NCBI GenBank assembly: GCA_947853245.1
Contig: CANTWP010000090.1
Location: 1 to 18,986 of the forward strand
DNA length: 18,986 bases
Direction of reading: 5' to 3'
DNA from: an uncultured Bacilli bacterium
Lineage (GTDB): Bacteria; Bacillota_I; Bacilli_A; RF39; UBA660
Within the stretch, counting starts at the first letter, position 1. Every line of letters begins with the position of its first letter. Of the stretch, positions 8,039 through 14,845 are shown in pieces. The notes below the pieces were generated by a model that searched no databases, was not told the origin of the DNA, and saw only the letters and a list, made by a program, of their open reading frames with translations. Both the position numbers and the translations under genes were made by a program.

Positions 8039-8610
8039 ATGTTTTCAATATACTTGTTTACCTTACTAGCCCAAGCTTTATCTTCAGCATATTTTGGATT
8101 AATAAGTTCTGGAGTAGTTAAACCTTTTGCGTAATAGTTCTTATATAACATATTTAAAAAGTAATTAATTCCTGTTTCTAAAGAATCAAACTTTTTATAA
8201 GAACCACCATTACATCCAGGTTTACCTTTAATTCCTGCAACATTATTACATTTTCTTAAAAGTGAACTACATCCCCATTTACAACCGGTTTCATGCATTG
8301 TAATGGCAACCGCTAAATAAGGGTCAAGTCCAAGTTCTATTGATTTTTCAGCGAACAAATAACCATAACCAGTTAAATCTGAAGTTAAAGTTCGATCTAA
8401 TTTCTCTGTTAACTCTGTCATAGTTAGGCCATCCCATACAATAGGATCTTCTATTATAACTTCGTTTGGAGCTTCTAAAACACTACTTTCTTCTATACTA
8501 AAATTTTCTTGTTTTTTTGTTTCACTATTATAAATGATTGTAATAGTAATGATAAGCATCGCTATAAATGTTGTTGCAAAGACAATGATGCTTTTTTTAT
8601 TAAATCTCAT
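8026..8610 (-). CDS. Membrane-anchored lysozyme/glucosaminidase-like protein
   Basis: Probably an extracytoplasmic peptidoglycan hydrolase. Residues 1-6 are basic, a single hydrophobic helix spans about 7-27 (signal anchor), a low-complexity acidic linker runs about 30-60, and a glucosaminidase/lysozyme-like domain covers about 70-194. LAVAITMHETGCKWGC (99-114) gives E107 as the candidate catalytic acid. NNVAGIKG (122-129), YKKFDSLETGINYFLNML (138-155) and the AEDKAWASKVNKYI tail (175-188) match the glycoside hydrolase 73-like pattern. Four cysteines (C110, C114, C121, C133) could form disulfides outside the cell. Start 8610 is chosen over the more upstream ATG at 8682, because GAGAGGTG precedes it and the promoter lies between the two. 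The length is 194 residues. Exact bond specificity cannot be read from the sequence. Confidence 0.8.
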   Translation of the reverse strand: MRFNKKSIIVFATTFIAMLIITITIIYNSETKKQENFSIEESSVLEAPNEVIIEDPIVWDGLTMTELTEKLDRTLTSDLTGYGYLFAEKSIELGLDPYLAVAITMHETGCKWGCSSLLRKCNNVAGIKGKPGCNGGSYKKFDSLETGINYFLNMLYKNYYAKGLTTPELINPKYAEDKAWASKVNKYIENIKKA

Positions 8611-8647
8611 AATGCACCTCTCTTTAAATTTGCGTGAAACATTATCG

Positions 8648-8676
8648 ATCTTAACATAAACTAACAACATAGTCAA
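8648..8676 (-). promoter_or_regulatory. Promoter of the lysozyme-like gene
   Basis: On the minus strand TTGACT (8676-8671) and TAAGAT (8653-8648) are spaced by 17 bases. Transcription from about 8641 gives a ~30-nt leader to the ATG at 8610. Confidence 0.75.
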
Positions 8677-8693
8677 ATCCAATAACTGGAAGT

Positions 8694-8722
8694 AACATAT
8701 ATTGTTAGTAATAGTATATGTT
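8694..8722. repeat. 8-bp inverted repeat between the divergent lysozyme-like and serS promoters
   Basis: AACATATA (8694-8701) and TATATGTT (8715-8722) are complementary around 13 bases. It sits between two divergent promoters and could be an operator. It is AT-only apart from one C/G pair per arm, so chance is a real alternative. Confidence 0.25.
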
Positions 8723-8751
8723 TTATTATTAATTTTTTATAATGCATATGG

Positions 8752-8780
8752 TTGACTGTTATTCAAAATGGTGTTAAAAT
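8752..8780 (+). promoter_or_regulatory. Promoter of the serine T-box operon
   Basis: TTGACT (8752-8757) and TAAAAT (8775-8780) are spaced by 17 bases. Start near 8787 leads into the T-box leader. Confidence 0.78.
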
Positions 8781-8786
8781 AAATTC

Positions 8787-8986
8787 ATAAAACGAAGAAG
8801 GAAATTAGTAATAGATTGATTATTTTATAGAAAGTTCGTGGCTGATGAAAACGAATAATAATAGTCTATGAATCTCTTCCAGAGTGAATTGGTAATGCTT
8901 TTCCGGCCTAGCCGTTATCGTAATTAAGAATATAAAGGATGGTACCGCATTTATTTAATGCTCCTTAAGAGTACCATTCTTTTTTA
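8787..8986 (+). promoter_or_regulatory. T-box leader, serine-specific, controlling the HD hydrolase gene and serS
   Basis: Layout parallels the pheST leader. It has a stem I segment GTTCGTGGCTGATGAAAAC (8834-8852), a specifier loop with the Ser codon TCT at 8873-8875 in GAATCTCTTCC, the T-box core AGGATGGTACCGCA (8936-8949) and a terminator with a T-run to 8985. Uncharged tRNA-Ser should stabilise the antiterminator and switch on both downstream genes. The presence of serS in the operon agrees with the specifier. Confidence 0.92.
8936..8985 (+). terminator. Regulated terminator of the serine T-box
   Basis: AGGATGGTAC (8936-8945) pairs with GTACCATTCT (8971-8980) through one wobble, enclosing a small GCAT/ATGC hairpin, and is followed by a T-run to 8985. 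The 5' arm is the T-box itself, so antitermination and termination are mutually exclusive. Confidence 0.8.
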
Positions 8987-9002
8987 TTTATAGGAGGAAT
9001 AT

Positions 9003-9503
9003 ATGTTAAAAGAATATTTTACGCAAGAAAAGTATGAAGAATTAAAGAATAATCCAAATTTAATTAGTAAAGCATTAGATATATTATTAAGTTTATTTGA
9101 AGGTGACCTTGATAAGGGTGGTTATCCTTATGCTTTGCATTTATTGCAAGTATATAAAAATGTAAATACAGAAGAAGAAAAGATTGTTGCTTTATTACAT
9201 GATGTAATTGAAGATAAAAAAGTAACCAAAGAAGAGCTTTTTGAAATTGGTTTCCCTGAAAAACAAGTAGATGATGTTGTAATATTAAGTCGAATAAGAC
9301 CTTTAGAATATGTAGATTATATAGATAGAATAGTAAAAAATGGATCAAGAGAAGCCTTACATGTAAAACTAGCTGATTTAAAGAATAATATGGATATATC
9401 GAGAATTAAGGATCCTACACTTAAAGATTATGAAAGAATTGAAAAGAGATATACACCTTCATATGAAAAAATATTAAATAGATTAAGAGAAATGGAGAAA
9501 TAA
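9003..9503 (+). CDS. Small HD-domain phosphohydrolase resembling (p)ppGpp hydrolases
   Basis: A stand-alone 166-residue HD-domain protein. Its pattern matches the hydrolase half of RelA/SpoT and the single-domain small alarmone hydrolases: H46 (YALHLLQV), H66-D67 and E70-D71 (LLHDVIED), and K122-D125 (VKLADLKNNM). In SpoT the HD-x2-ED and KLAD..N residues bind manganese and the substrate's 3'-pyrophosphate. No synthetase, TGS or ACT domain is present. ppGpp hydrolysis is inferred from family resemblance; another nucleotide pyrophosphate is possible. It is the first gene after the serine T-box, with AGGAGGAA at 8992-8999 fixing the ATG. serS starts one base after its stop, so the two are co-transcribed and probably translationally coupled. 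Confidence 0.82.
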   Translation: MLKEYFTQEKYEELKNNPNLISKALDILLSLFEGDLDKGGYPYALHLLQVYKNVNTEEEKIVALLHDVIEDKKVTKEELFEIGFPEKQVDDVVILSRIRPLEYVDYIDRIVKNGSREALHVKLADLKNNMDISRIKDPTLKDYERIEKRYTPSYEKILNRLREMEK

Positions 9504-9504
9504 T

Positions 9505-10794
9505 ATGATAGATATTAATTTAATAAGAGAAAATAAAGATTTAGTAAAAGAAAATATAAAGAAGAAATTTCAAGATAAAAAATTACCACTTGTAGACGAA
9601 GTAGAAAAGTTAGATAAAGATTATCGTGAATTTAAATTAAAGGGTGATAATTTACGTGCTTTAAAAAATAGTAAAAGTGCTGAAATAGGATCTTTAATGC
9701 GTAATGGTAAAAAAGAGGAAGCTGATAAGATTAAAGAAGAGATTTCTGCTTATGGAACTGAATTAGAAGAACTTGCTACTAAAGAAGAAGAATTAGAAAA
9801 AGAAATAAAAGAAAAGATGATGATGATTCCCAATATTATTGCGGATGATGTTCCAATTGGCGAAGATGATTCTAAGAACGTAGAAGAAGCTCGCTTTGGT
9901 GAACCAATTGTTCCAGATTTTGAGATACCATATCATTCAGATATAATGGCTTCATTTAATGGTCTTGATAAGGAAGCTGCTGGTAAAGTAAGTGGTAATG
10001 GTTTCTATTACCTTATGGGTGACATAGCAAGACTTCATTCAGCAGTTCTTGCATATGCTAGAGATTTTATGATTAATAAAGGCTTTACTTATTGTATTCC
10101 TCCTTATATGATCCATGGGGACGCTGTAAATGGAGTTATGTCTTTTGAAGAAAAAGAAAACATGATGTATAAAATAGAGGGAGAAGATTTATATCTAATT
10201 GGTACTAGTGAACATTCTATGATTGCTAAATTTAAAGATCAATTACTTAAAGAAAGTGATTTACCTATTACAATGACATCTTATTCACCTTGCTTTAGAA
10301 AAGAAGTAGGAGCTCATGGTATAGAAGAACGTGGTGTATATAGAATTCACCAATTTGAAAAACAAGAAATGGTAGTAATTTGTAAACCAGAAGATAGTGA
10401 AACTTGGTATAACAAAATGTGGAATTATTCTGTAGAATTATTTAGAACTCTTGATATACCTGTTCGTAAACTTGTTTGCTGTTCTGGTGATTTAGCTGAT
10501 TTAAAATATCGTTCTTGTGATATTGAAGCATGGAGTCCAAGACAACAAAAATATTTTGAAGTATGTTCTTGCTCTAATTTAACAAGTGCACAAGCTAGAC
10601 GTTTAGGGATTCGTTATAAAAAAGAAAATGGTGAGAAAGAGTTTGCTCATACATTGAATAATACAGTAATTGCACCACCTCGTATGTTAATAGCATTCTT
10701 AGAAAATAATTTAAATGCTGATGGTAGTGTATCTATTCCAACCGCACTACAACCTTATATGGGTGGTAAGACTAAAATAGAAGTAAAAAAATAG
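9505..10794 (+). CDS. serS: Serine--tRNA ligase
   Basis: Class II synthetase charging tRNA-Ser with serine in the cytoplasm. It has 429 residues, typical for SerRS. The first ~105 residues form the long antiparallel coiled coil that contacts the tRNA variable arm (KLDKDYREFKLKGDNLRALK and Lys/Glu-rich repeats). The catalytic core has LIGTSEHSMIAKF (near 231-243), motif 2 YSPCFRKEVGAHGIEERG (about 259-276) followed by HQFEKQEMV, CSCSNLTSAQARRLGIRYK, and motif 3 NNTVIAPPRMLIAFLENN (about 383-402) with the ATP-binding arginine. GGAG at 9494-9497 inside the preceding gene is the ribosome site. Expression should follow the serine T-box. Confidence 0.97.
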   Translation: MIDINLIRENKDLVKENIKKKFQDKKLPLVDEVEKLDKDYREFKLKGDNLRALKNSKSAEIGSLMRNGKKEEADKIKEEISAYGTELEELATKEEELEKEIKEKMMMIPNIIADDVPIGEDDSKNVEEARFGEPIVPDFEIPYHSDIMASFNGLDKEAAGKVSGNGFYYLMGDIARLHSAVLAYARDFMINKGFTYCIPPYMIHGDAVNGVMSFEEKENMMYKIEGEDLYLIGTSEHSMIAKFKDQLLKESDLPITMTSYSPCFRKEVGAHGIEERGVYRIHQFEKQEMVVICKPEDSETWYNKMWNYSVELFRTLDIPVRKLVCCSGDLADLKYRSCDIEAWSPRQQKYFEVCSCSNLTSAQARRLGIRYKKENGEKEFAHTLNNTVIAPPRMLIAFLENNLNADGSVSIPTALQPYMGGKTKIEVKK

Positions 10795-10817
10795 TATAGC
10801 ATTTTCTATACTTTTTT
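10793..10817 (+). terminator. Intrinsic terminator after serS
   Basis: AGTATAG (10793-10799) and CTATACT (10806-10812) form a 7-bp stem followed by six T residues. The 5' arm overlaps the serS stop codon. Confidence 0.83.
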
Positions 10818-10851
10818 CTTTACATTAATTGTCATAAAAATGTCAACTAGT

Positions 10852-10880
10852 TTGAATTTAAAACTTCAATATGTTACACT
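10852..10880 (+). promoter_or_regulatory. Promoter of the ribose-phosphate pyrophosphokinase gene
   Basis: TTGAAT (10852-10857) and TACACT (10875-10880) have 17-base spacing. The start near 10887 leaves about 20 nt before the ATG, containing AGGAGGG (10897-10903). Confidence 0.7.
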
Positions 10881-10907
10881 TATATTAGCAAGGTATAGGA
10901 GGGTTTT

Positions 10908-12002
10908 ATGTTAGAAGAAGATAGTTTGCGTTTAATTGTTTTAGATAGTTCTAAAGATTTAGGAACTAAGGTTAATAGTTGTATTAATAGGCTTAGAAAT
11001 GATGATAAGAACTATATTGTACCAATTAAAGAAGTTAGATTTTCTAATGGTGAAGGCAAGGTAGTATTAACTGAGTCTATTCGTGATAAAAATGTTTATA
11101 TTATTGCGGATGTTGGAAATCATAGTTGTACTTATAAATTATATGGTTATGAAAACCATAAAAGTCCAGATGATCATTTTCAAGATATTAAAAGAGTAAT
11201 ATCCGCTATAAAAGGACACGCTAGTAGTGTCAATATAGTTATGCCACTTTTATATGAATCACGTCAACATAGAAGAAAAGGAAGAGAATCTCTAGATTGT
11301 GCAGTAGCGTTACAAGAATTAGAACAATTAGGAGTAAATAGTATTATTACATTTGATGTTCATGATCCTAATGTTCAAAATGCAATACCATGTATGCCAT
11401 TTGAAAATTTTTATCCTACATGTACGATGTTAAAAGATTTTGGTAAGAATGAACAAGTCGATTTTGATAACTTAATTGTCGTAAGTCCTGATACTGGAGC
11501 CATGGATCGTGCTAGATATTATGCTGATATTTTAAAATGTGATGTTGGTATGTTTTACAAAAGAAGAGATTTATCAGTAGTAATAGATGGTAAAAATCCT
11601 ATTATAGCGCATGAATATTTGGGTAAAGATGTAGAGGGAAAAGACATCATTGTAGTTGATGATATGATCGATTCTGGTGGCTCTATGTTAGAAGTAGTAG
11701 AAGAATTAAACAAAAGAAAAGCTCGTAAAATATACTTATTTTCGACTTTTACATTATTTAGTAAAGGGTTAGATAAGTTTAATGATTATTATAATAAAGG
11801 TATGTTTGAAAAAATGTATTCTACAAATTTAACTTATGTAATAGATGAAGCTAAAAAAGCTCAATGGTTTCATGAAGTAGATTGTTCTACATATTTAGGA
11901 GCAATTATTGATACTTTAGATAAACACCAATCAATTTCGCCACTTATGGATGGTAGAGAGAAAGTATTTTCTAAAATACATAAGTATATTCCTAAAAGTT
12001 AA
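10908..12002 (+). CDS. prs: Ribose-phosphate pyrophosphokinase, long divergent form
   Basis: Makes PRPP from ribose 5-phosphate and ATP for nucleotide and histidine/tryptophan synthesis. The PRPP-binding loop VVDDMIDSGGSM (249-260), the flexible-loop region VSPDTGAMDRARYYADIL (192-209), FDVHDP (149-154, in place of the usual DLHxxQ) and ESRQHRRKGRESLD (117-130, equivalent to the catalytic Arg/Lys segment) identify the family. At 364 residues it is about 50 longer than the common 315. The extra length appears spread over the N-terminal half (YGYENHKSPDDHF, 79-91) and the tail. Regulatory ADP/phosphate binding may therefore differ from the usual bacterial enzyme. AGGAGGG precedes the start. It stands alone, between the serS terminator and the unexplained RNA unit. 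Confidence 0.88.
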   Translation: MLEEDSLRLIVLDSSKDLGTKVNSCINRLRNDDKNYIVPIKEVRFSNGEGKVVLTESIRDKNVYIIADVGNHSCTYKLYGYENHKSPDDHFQDIKRVISAIKGHASSVNIVMPLLYESRQHRRKGRESLDCAVALQELEQLGVNSIITFDVHDPNVQNAIPCMPFENFYPTCTMLKDFGKNEQVDFDNLIVVSPDTGAMDRARYYADILKCDVGMFYKRRDLSVVIDGKNPIIAHEYLGKDVEGKDIIVVDDMIDSGGSMLEVVEELNKRKARKIYLFSTFTLFSKGLDKFNDYYNKGMFEKMYSTNLTYVIDEAKKAQWFHEVDCSTYLGAIIDTLDKHQSISPLMDGREKVFSKIHKYIPKS

Positions 12003-12021
12003 CTAAAAATTAATAAAAGTA

Positions 12022-12050
12022 TTGACAAATATCGACAAATTTAGTACAAT
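12022..12050 (+). promoter_or_regulatory. Near-consensus promoter of an untranslated RNA
   Basis: TTGACA (12022-12027), 17-base spacer, TACAAT (12045-12050). It is one of the strongest-looking promoters in the window, yet no reading frame follows before the terminator ending at 12169. Confidence 0.85.
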
Positions 12051-12056
12051 AAATAT

Positions 12057-12169
12057 GTCAGATAAAATAATGATATCTGATGATGTTAGTTGTTAGCTTT
12101 ATGATGTACTAGCTATTAAGTCTATAGCTAGAGTAGTAGACAACCGCTAGTATAGGGTTGTTTTTTTTT
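12057..12169 (+). ncRNA. Putative ~110-nt structured RNA (small RNA or attenuator leader of murI)
   Basis: Between a consensus promoter and an intrinsic terminator there is no credible reading frame, but there are nested helices. TCAGAT (12058-12063) pairs with ATCTGA (12075-12080), CTAGCTA (12110-12116) with TAGCTAG (12126-12132), and GTTGT (12088-12092) could pair with ACAAC (12140-12144), which is the 5' arm of the terminator. That last pairing would act as an antiterminator, so a riboswitch-like attenuator of murI is possible. But murI has its own promoter after the terminator, which also permits an independent small RNA. I do not recognise it as a T-box, purine, preQ1, SAM or other common class. 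Confidence 0.55.
12140..12169 (+). terminator. Intrinsic terminator of the unexplained RNA
   Basis: ACAACC (12140-12145) and GGTTGT (12156-12161) pair around a 10-base loop, followed by nine T residues ending at 12169. Confidence 0.85.
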
Positions 12170-12175
12170 GTGCTT

Positions 12176-12203
12176 TTGAAAAAATATAAGAATATGATAT
12201 ACT
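12176..12203 (+). promoter_or_regulatory. Promoter of murI
   Basis: TTGAAA (12176-12181) and TATACT (12198-12203) are spaced by 16 bases. Start near 12210 places GGAGATG at the message's 5' end and gives an ~11-nt leader. Confidence 0.65.
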
Positions 12204-12220
12204 GAATATAGGAGATGTAT

Positions 12221-12961
12221 ATGAAAATAGGTGTATTTGATTCTGGTATTGGGGGTTTGACTGTATTAAAAGAAATAATGTATAAGTTACCTAAGTTTCA
12301 TTATATATATTATGGTGATACTTTACATTTACCTTATGGAGATAAAACTAAACAAGAGTTATTAAAATTAGTATCTAAAATTATTGATTTCTTTATCAAA
12401 GAAAAAGTTGATTTAATTCTTATAGCGTGTGGTACAGTAAGTTCTACTATATATGATGAATTATGTAATTTATATTCTATAAAAATACTTAATATAATAA
12501 ATTCTACGATTGAGAAAATAGAAACAGATAAAATTCAAGATATAGTTGTTTTAGCAACTACTAGAACAATTAATAGTCATGTATTTTCTAATAGTCTAGA
12601 AAATATTAAAGTTACAGAAATAGCTTGTCCTAAATTTGTTCCATTATTAGAGAAAAATATTGGTAATAAAGATAATATATTAGATGAGTATTTACGTGCG
12701 ATAAAGTTAGATAGAAAGAATAATATTGTTTTAGGATGTACTCATTATCCATTATTACAAAAAGATATAGAAAAATACTTAGGATATAAAGTTAATTTTT
12801 ATAATATGGGAAAGATCATTGCGGAAAAAATTACTGATTTAAACTTAATTAATCAGGATTTTATGTTAGAAATGTATTTTAGTTTAATTGATGATAATTT
12901 ATTAAACAATGTTAAAAGAATTATTGATGTAGAATATAAAATAGAACAAATAGTACTTTAA
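12221..12961 (+). CDS. murI: Glutamate racemase
   Basis: Converts L- to D-glutamate for peptidoglycan precursors by a cofactor-free two-cysteine mechanism. Both catalytic cysteines are present: C70 in LIACGTVSS and C173 in LGCTHYPLL. The substrate motifs VFDSGIGGLTVL (5-16) and YYGDTLHLPYG (30-40) are intact. The usual ACNT reads ACGT, an Asn-to-Gly change next to the first catalytic Cys. Length is 246 residues, slightly short of the common ~265. An ATG six bases upstream (12215) directly abuts GGAG, so the ATG at 12221, at normal spacing, is preferred. It is an apparent single gene with its own terminator, and provides substrate for the pathway that the murE-like enzyme serves. Confidence 0.92.
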   Translation: MKIGVFDSGIGGLTVLKEIMYKLPKFHYIYYGDTLHLPYGDKTKQELLKLVSKIIDFFIKEKVDLILIACGTVSSTIYDELCNLYSIKILNIINSTIEKIETDKIQDIVVLATTRTINSHVFSNSLENIKVTEIACPKFVPLLEKNIGNKDNILDEYLRAIKLDRKNNIVLGCTHYPLLQKDIEKYLGYKVNFYNMGKIIAEKITDLNLINQDFMLEMYFSLIDDNLLNNVKRIIDVEYKIEQIVL

Positions 12962-12975
12962 AAGTATTATTTTTT
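12949..12975 (+). terminator. Intrinsic terminator overlapping the end of murI
   Basis: AATAGTACTT (12949-12958) pairs with AAGTATTATT (12962-12971), one wobble, around a TAA loop that is itself the murI stop codon. A T-run extends to 12975. Confidence 0.72.
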
Positions 12976-12979
12976 CATG

Positions 12980-12985
12980 TATAAT
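12980..12985 (+). promoter_or_regulatory. -10 element of the mutM-truB promoter
   Basis: Perfect TATAAT with only TTTAAA (12957-12962) as a -35 at 17 bases. The predicted start near 12992 coincides with GGGTGAT, leaving an ~11-nt leader. Confidence 0.55.
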
Positions 12986-13002
12986 GTTTTTGGGTGATGT
13001 AT

Positions 13003-13821
13003 ATGCCAGAATTGCCAGAAGTAGAAACTGTAAAAAATACTTTAAAAAAGTTAGTATTAAATAAAAAAATTAATGAAGTAAAAGTGTTATATCCTAATAT
13101 GATTGAATTTCCTAGTGTAGAAGAATTTATAAAAGAACTACAAGGAAAGACAATATTAGATATTAAAAGAAGAGGAAAATGGTTGTTATTTGAATTTGAT
13201 AATAAATATCTTATTAGTCATTTAAGAATGGAAGGTAAATATTTTATTCATGAACATAGTGAACCGATAGGAAAGCATGATCATGTAATATTCTTTTTTA
13301 CAGATAATGAGCTTAGATATCAAGATACACGTAAATTTGGAAGAATGTATTTAATTGATAAAGATAAATTAGAAGATTCTAAACCTATCTGTGCATTAGG
13401 TCTCGAGCCTTGGGATAAGGCTCTTACTAAAGAGTATTTAAAAGGTAAGTATAAACATAAGAAGTTACCAATTAAAACTGTGTTGCTGGATCAAAGTATT
13501 ATTACAGGTATTGGTAATATATATGCTGATGAAATATTATTTTTAAGTAAACTTGATCCATTAAAACCTTGTTATGAATTAAATGATACTAATTTGGAAG
13601 ATATAATTAAATATACTAGGGAAGTACTAGAACATGCGATTAAATTGGGTGGTACGACTATTAAGAGTTACGAGTCTGCTAAAGGAGTACATGGATTATT
13701 CCAAAATGAGTTATTAGTTCATAGTAATGCTGGTGAATTATGTAAAAGTTGTGGAACTGAAATTATAAAGATTAGAGTAGGTGGAAGAGGTACTTATTAT
13801 TGTCCTACTTGTCAAAAATAG
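13003..13821 (+). CDS. mutM: Formamidopyrimidine-DNA glycosylase (Fpg)
   Basis: Base-excision repair enzyme removing 8-oxoguanine and formamidopyrimidines, with AP-lyase activity. The start at 13003 gives MPELPEVETV, so removal of Met exposes the catalytic proline, with the conserved Glu beside it. Further upstream in-frame GTG/ATG codons would bury that proline and are rejected. RRGKW (56-60) contains the conserved lysine, SHLRMEGKY (72-80) lines the DNA, LLDQSIITGIGNIYADEILF is the helix-two-turns-helix region, and a C-terminal four-cysteine zinc finger (C247, C250, C267, C270) with GGRGTYYCP completes the enzyme. Length is 272 residues, standard. GGGTGAT (12992-12998) is the ribosome site. 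truB follows after 7 bases, so the two form an operon. Confidence 0.97.
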   Translation: MPELPEVETVKNTLKKLVLNKKINEVKVLYPNMIEFPSVEEFIKELQGKTILDIKRRGKWLLFEFDNKYLISHLRMEGKYFIHEHSEPIGKHDHVIFFFTDNELRYQDTRKFGRMYLIDKDKLEDSKPICALGLEPWDKALTKEYLKGKYKHKKLPIKTVLLDQSIITGIGNIYADEILFLSKLDPLKPCYELNDTNLEDIIKYTREVLEHAIKLGGTTIKSYESAKGVHGLFQNELLVHSNAGELCKSCGTEIIKIRVGGRGTYYCPTCQK

Positions 13822-13828
13822 GTGAGTT

Positions 13829-14680
13829 ATGAATGGAATATTATTAGTTAATAAACCAGTAGGTATCACTAGTCGTGATGTAGTTAACAAGGTATGTAAA
13901 ATATTAGGTACTAAAAGGGTTGGTCATACGGGAACATTAGATCCTTTAGCTAGTGGTGTATTAGTTCTTTGCATAGGTACCGCTACTAAATTAGTGGAAA
14001 TTTTAACCTCTAATGATAAAGAATATGAAGCAGAGGTAACACTAGGAATAGAAACCGATACTTATGATATTACTGGTAATATTACAAAAACAGAAGAAGT
14101 TTCTAAAACAAGAAAAGAAATTATTGTTGCTTTAAATAGTATGATAGGAACTTATAATCAAGAAGTACCTATTTATTCGGCAGTTAAAATAAATGGTAAG
14201 AAATTATATGAGTATGCTAGAAATAATGAAAGTGTTGAATTACCTAAAAGAGATGTAACTATTAAAGATATTAGTCTTGTAAATATAGATATTCCTAAAT
14301 TTACTTTTAGAACTAGTGTCAGTAAAGGTACATATATTAGAAGTTTAATTTGCGATATAGCTAAGAAGTTAAAGACAATTGGAACTATGTCTAAATTAAC
14401 TAGAACTCGTCAAGGTAAGTTTAATTTAGAAAATTGTTATTCATTAGATGATATAGAAAAAGGTAATTATAAATTAATACCTATTGAAGATTGTTTAGAT
14501 GATTTTTATCAAGTTATCGTAGATGGTAATTTGTTGAATGCTATTAAAAATGGTGCTGTTATAACTAATCGATGGAATAAATCTGAAATATTGTTTATTG
14601 ATCCCTATAATAATTTATTAGCGCTTTATAAGATATATGAAAAAGATAACTCTATGTTAAAACCTTGGAAAATGTTTTAA
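13829..14680 (+). CDS. truB: tRNA pseudouridine-55 synthase
   Basis: Converts U55 in the T-loop of tRNAs to pseudouridine. The N-terminal GILLVNKPVGITSRDVV (3-19) and RVGHTGTLDPLASGVL (30-45), with the catalytic Asp at D38, are diagnostic. KEYEAEVTLGIETDTYD, YSAVKINGKKLYEYAR and SKGTYIRSLICDIAKKL are also typical TruB. The C-terminal ~60 residues form the short PUA-like extension. Length is 283 residues, at the low end of the normal range. GGTGAG starting at the mutM stop codon serves as ribosome site. It is second gene of the mutM-truB unit; often truB neighbours ribF or rbfA, which are absent here. Confidence 0.96.
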   Translation: MNGILLVNKPVGITSRDVVNKVCKILGTKRVGHTGTLDPLASGVLVLCIGTATKLVEILTSNDKEYEAEVTLGIETDTYDITGNITKTEEVSKTRKEIIVALNSMIGTYNQEVPIYSAVKINGKKLYEYARNNESVELPKRDVTIKDISLVNIDIPKFTFRTSVSKGTYIRSLICDIAKKLKTIGTMSKLTRTRQGKFNLENCYSLDDIEKGNYKLIPIEDCLDDFYQVIVDGNLLNAIKNGAVITNRWNKSEILFIDPYNNLLALYKIYEKDNSMLKPWKMF

Positions 14681-14773
14681 AGATGGGTTAATAGTGTGAT
14701 ACAGATAAATCTAGAAGGAATATTATTTATTATTACAAAGGATAATAACATTAATTATAAATATGTTGAAAAT

Positions 14774-14818
14774 AAATAAAATCATCATATATAAGTCTTA
14801 TAAAAAATGGTTTTATTT
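14774..14818 (+). terminator. AT-rich hairpin after truB, probable weak terminator
   Basis: AAATAAAATCAT (14774-14785) pairs with ATGGTTTTATTT (14807-14818), with one wobble, around a 21-base loop. The T-rich 3' arm could act as a U-tract. The stem holds a single G-C pair plus one wobble, so termination may be weak. Confidence 0.45.
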
Positions 14819-14820
14819 TA

Positions 14821-14829
14821 TGTTATATA
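14821..14829 (+). promoter_or_regulatory. Extended -10 promoter of priA
   Basis: TG-T-TATATA (14821-14829) has the extended -10 form with no recognisable -35. Start near 14836 falls on GGTGAT. The stretch to the ATG closely resembles the one in front of the LysM-like gene (17041-17069). Confidence 0.45.
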
Positions 14830-14845
14830 GTAGTAGGTGATGGAT

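Noticed and set aside
9064..9348. 94-codon open frame on the minus strand inside the HD hydrolase gene
   Set aside because: It lies wholly opposite a well-supported gene, has no ribosome site, and its Leu/Ile/His-rich composition is the mirror of the sense codons.
12022..12214. A third T-box in front of murI
   Set aside because: There is no GGTGGNACC core and no specifier loop context; the structure is different.
14696..14779. 27-codon GTG-start frame between truB and priA (starts MIQINLEGIL)
   Set aside because: Ribosome site is poor, the 3' end runs into a hairpin arm, and nothing in the sequence supports translation; expected by chance in AT-rich DNA.
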